Shown: in pieces, positions 61,101 to 64,000 of the stretch
Layout of the letters: each line of letters starts with the position of its first letter
How positions within the stretch are numbered: the stretch's first letter is position 1
NCBI GenBank assembly: GCA_013398955.1
Contig: VWPU01004148.1
Coordinates: forward strand, 124,001-188,000
From: Callaeas wilsoni
Lineage: Eukaryota > Chordata > Aves > Passeriformes > Callaeidae
DNA: 64,000 nucleotides
Direction: 5' to 3'
Made by a program: the position numbers and the translations under genes
The notes under the pieces: generated by a model
Databases searched by the model: none
Seen by the model: only the letters and a program-made list of their open reading frames with translations
Told to the model about the DNA's origin: nothing

Positions 61101-64000
61101 AAGAGGTTTTGGATTACAGTAGTGACACTATGTGATTAAAATTCTGATTTGTATGGAGTAAACCCTAGTTTCAGATAATCTTAGTTCCAGCCAAAATATG
61201 GCTTTATTTGCTCAATTTTTTTTTTCCTGCAGAACATATATTTTGGGCTCTCCCCACAAAAGTCACAGATTTCAGCCATTTTTAATTGGAAGTATTTTTT
61301 TTGGTAGCTTTTTTTTTCCTTTTTTTCTTTTGGGTGGGGATTTTATGGTTTTGGTTTTGTGGTTTTTATTAGTTTAGTTCAGCTTGATAGTTAAGAGACA
61401 GAAGGAGCATGGAGTAAAGTCAAAGACAAACTATATTATTGTTTGTTGTGTACTGGCAGTACACCAAGGAAGAGTAATTAAATAAACAGTCCTGGAGTCC
61501 AGCAACGGTGAGCACCTTAGGCAACTACTTCCAAGGGCGAACTACAGCTCCCAGGGAGGCCAAGTCTAGAATATAGTGTTATATTATATGACTAAATACA
61601 AACATGAAAATGGATGCCCTTGTGAAGGGAAAGGAGAAAGGAAAAGTAGAATAAAATTCTTGGGTTAACCTTCAGCCTGTTTATTTCTAGTGATGGATGC
61701 TAGAGGAAAAAGGACTGTAACATAAGTTGTGATAAAGAACTAGAGACAGGGCTAAAAATATAATTCAGGTAACCTTTCTCCCTCCTCTTTTTCTGTCTTC
61801 GTCTCCTTTGTCCTCAACATGGTTTCAGAAAAACAGGTTATTTTCTTTATTAATCAGAGAATCCAGCCCATGCAAAAAGATTTTTAAGTTAAGTTAATAA
61901 ATATATGCTTACGAGTAAGAGCAATATAATCTCACAGCGAATTAGAGGGCATTTGTACATCCTGAGATGATGGTCTCCTTCCACTTTGGTCATACGTTAG
62001 TACCTCTAATGTAAGGTTACTCAACAGGGCTGAGGCTACAGGTATTGAGCAACATTTGTTAATATTTTTTGACATATGTGCCATAATTTTCAGACAATTG
62101 TGAAAAATATATGAAGGTTGCAGCACTGCATCAGCAATAAATAGTAAATGTCACATGCTTAAAGAGCAAAGAGCTCTTCTTTCTGCATTTTCAGGCTTCT
62201 GTGCCTCATTTTGTGCCCATTGCTGTACACGCATCTGTTTTGTCCTCCCTCTCTTTCTAGTATTTAGCACATAAGCAGCATTTCACCACATAAAGCAAGT
62301 AAACAACATTAGTCAGGATTTAATTTTCAGTAAGTAAATTTCCACTACTTAGCTCCCTCCAAAATTCTTCAGCTGTTACTTTGCTTTCTCATGGGTATGT
62401 GAGAGTTTAAGCTCGGATTCAGAATACCTCATATTGTCACAAATTTATCAGTAGTTTAATTTCAATCAGATTCTCATAGGACTTGAGGAAGAGAGATAAA
62501 AAAGAGAGAAGTGAAAGAGAAGGAATTAAATTGTTCTAGTGTCAGATCGGCTGAGGCAGTAAGGTGCAGTCAGCAGCACCTGAAATTAGTAAAGTCATGA
62601 AATTGTGAAAGGAATTTCATATGGAGGACATTTTTCTTTTGACAGCAAGTTGGAGGCAGGAGTCTTTTGGAGCAAAAGCTTTTGGGAATTTTGGAAATTT
62701 TTTTTTTGCTTTGGTTTTGGTTGGTTTTTCCTGCTTGTAGTGGAAGTGCTTTTAAATACTTGTCTGCTGGATGTGAGCGAGATGAAGAAGCTGAGTCTTG
62801 GTTTATAATAGTCTGTATCAATGAGAGTCTAAGACATGCATAATCAAAATCCTATTTACCTTCTCCTTTAGCTAGGGTGTGATTCCTATTTCTCTGCCTT
62901 CATTTGAAGGAAAGCAGTTTTCAATGAATATAACAAATTTTAAAAAAAAATAGAATAAATGCTAAGATACTTCTCATTTCCCATGATCAAAGCTGTCAAG
63001 TGTGTTTTTCTTTCTTTTAGTTTGTGGTTTTGGTTTTTATTTTGGCAGTATTATAATCTCAATGGAAATGCCATATACAATTAATAGTGCACAAAAATAG
63101 ACTTCAGGCAAAAAGCCATACAATTAATGGAAAATAGGCTCAAGGATATGTGACAGTGACAGCAATACCAGAAAAAAAAACAAGCATGGAAGAACTTCAC
63201 CTCCCAGGTACTTGATTTTAACCCTGTGCAAAGCTACAGTTTAAGAATGAATTCAAACGTGTTATTTACAATATTTCCTTTCTTGTGAGAAATAACAATA
63301 GGTATAGGCTGTATTAATCTGATGCAGAACAAAATGCAATTATAACTGAAAAGTTTAATAACAGGGTCAAGAGTTAACATGCTTGGATTCGAGCTGGTTC
63401 TTGTTGTCTAAAGTGAAAACAAAACATTTTCTAAACTGCTGTAATTAACACATAATAATAGAGAAATGAAAGAGTCGTATTTAAAAATCCAAAAGAAATA
63501 AACATATGGTATGGAATTTGGGTAGCAGGGATCTAGATGTAACTTTTGATGACTCCATATTTTGTCCAAAATACAGAGTGAGATTTAAGTCTGTGTTCCC
63601 TTCTCCTCTCCTCCAGCAGAAAGCAATACTTGGAGAGAGACACAGGCAGAGGTGTTATGCACTTAAAGCAAGAAAATTTTGATTTCTCGGGAGGAGTGCT
63701 GCAGTACAGGCCAAAAGATAAATTGACACTTGAGTACAGAAGTGCAGCCTGGAGAATGAGGAAGTGGATTCAAGCATGAGGTTCTGAGTAGCAATTATGT
63801 GAGATCCACTAGTGAAAATTCATGTGTGCCTATGAGTCAGAGATGTCAGATTGGACTCTTTGTGTACCAAATGCTATTAATTTCTGTTAAAAGGAGGCTT
63901 TATCAGGAAAAAAATTAGAAATATTTTAGTTTCTTTTCTTTCTTGGACTAATTAGAATATTTAATTCTTTGTCAAGAGATACACTCCAAAGGAGTTCTGA
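55115..64000. other. AT-rich non-coding DNA to the window end
   Basis: No gene is supported. Open frames reach 98 codons (54978-55274, plus strand, which starts inside the LTR), 86-87 codons near 56.2-57.0 kb and 83 codons near 62.6 kb. None has a recognised domain. A/C-rich low complexity lies at 55455-55530. Two blocks at 59720-59890 and 60050-60440 have a conserved-element texture. A short patch around 61490-61565 (GGCGAACTACAGCTCCCAGG) is GC-richer and unassigned. Confidence 0.6.

Noticed and set aside
1..64000. tRNA, rRNA, CRISPR arrays, operons or bacterial-type signals
   Set aside because: I saw no tRNA-like B-box with acceptor pairing, no rRNA motif, no regularly spaced repeat array and no dense gene packing.

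Overview
The window looks like AT-rich avian, probably passerine, nuclear DNA: a gene desert or the inside of very long introns. The bird assignment rests on the interspersed repeats. There is a recognisable CR1 non-LTR retrotransposon 3' end at about 29.72-30.02 kb and a second CR1 remnant at about 32.7 kb. There are also four long terminal repeats of endogenous retroviruses whose terminal and internal sequences match families I know from songbird and other bird genomes. Nothing bacterial, organellar or plasmid-like is visible.

I find no convincing protein-coding gene, tRNA or rRNA, and no CRISPR array. The open reading frames are short (mostly 60-120 codons). They lie in AT-rich sequence or in repeats, show no domain I recognise, and have no convincing chain of exons. 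The longest ones are products of the antisense strand of an LTR (about 54.2-54.9 kb) or of a TTCC microsatellite (about 51.1-51.3 kb).

Layout. 1-5.9 kb: unannotated AT-rich DNA with two short tandem duplications. 5.87-6.46 kb: solo LTR, sense on the minus strand. 6.5-29.7 kb: AT-rich DNA with purine-rich and poly-A tracts and one unexplained GC-richer block near 24.7-25.1 kb. 29.7-30.0 kb: CR1. 32.7 kb: CR1 remnant, reversed. 34.5-35.1 and 38.3-38.7 kb: stretches whose texture suggests conserved regulatory DNA, the second carrying a perfect 10-bp stem hairpin. 43.1-44.0 kb: CpG-rich LTR-derived element, sense plus, possibly composite. 47.46-48.03 kb: solo LTR, sense minus, related to the one at 5.9 kb. 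49.85-50.25 kb: unexplained GC-richer block. 51.08-51.33 kb: long (TTCC)n microsatellite. 53.99-55.11 kb: long solo LTR, sense plus, with internal tandem repeats and a CCAAT/TATA promoter. 55.1-64 kb: AT-rich DNA with two more candidate conserved non-coding blocks near 59.7-60.4 kb.

No genes cooperate here. The readable content is old retroelement insertions, simple repeats and possible distal regulatory DNA. I do not see a new gene system. The most useful follow-ups are a cross-bird alignment of the non-repeat blocks and a consensus comparison of the 43.1 kb composite LTR.
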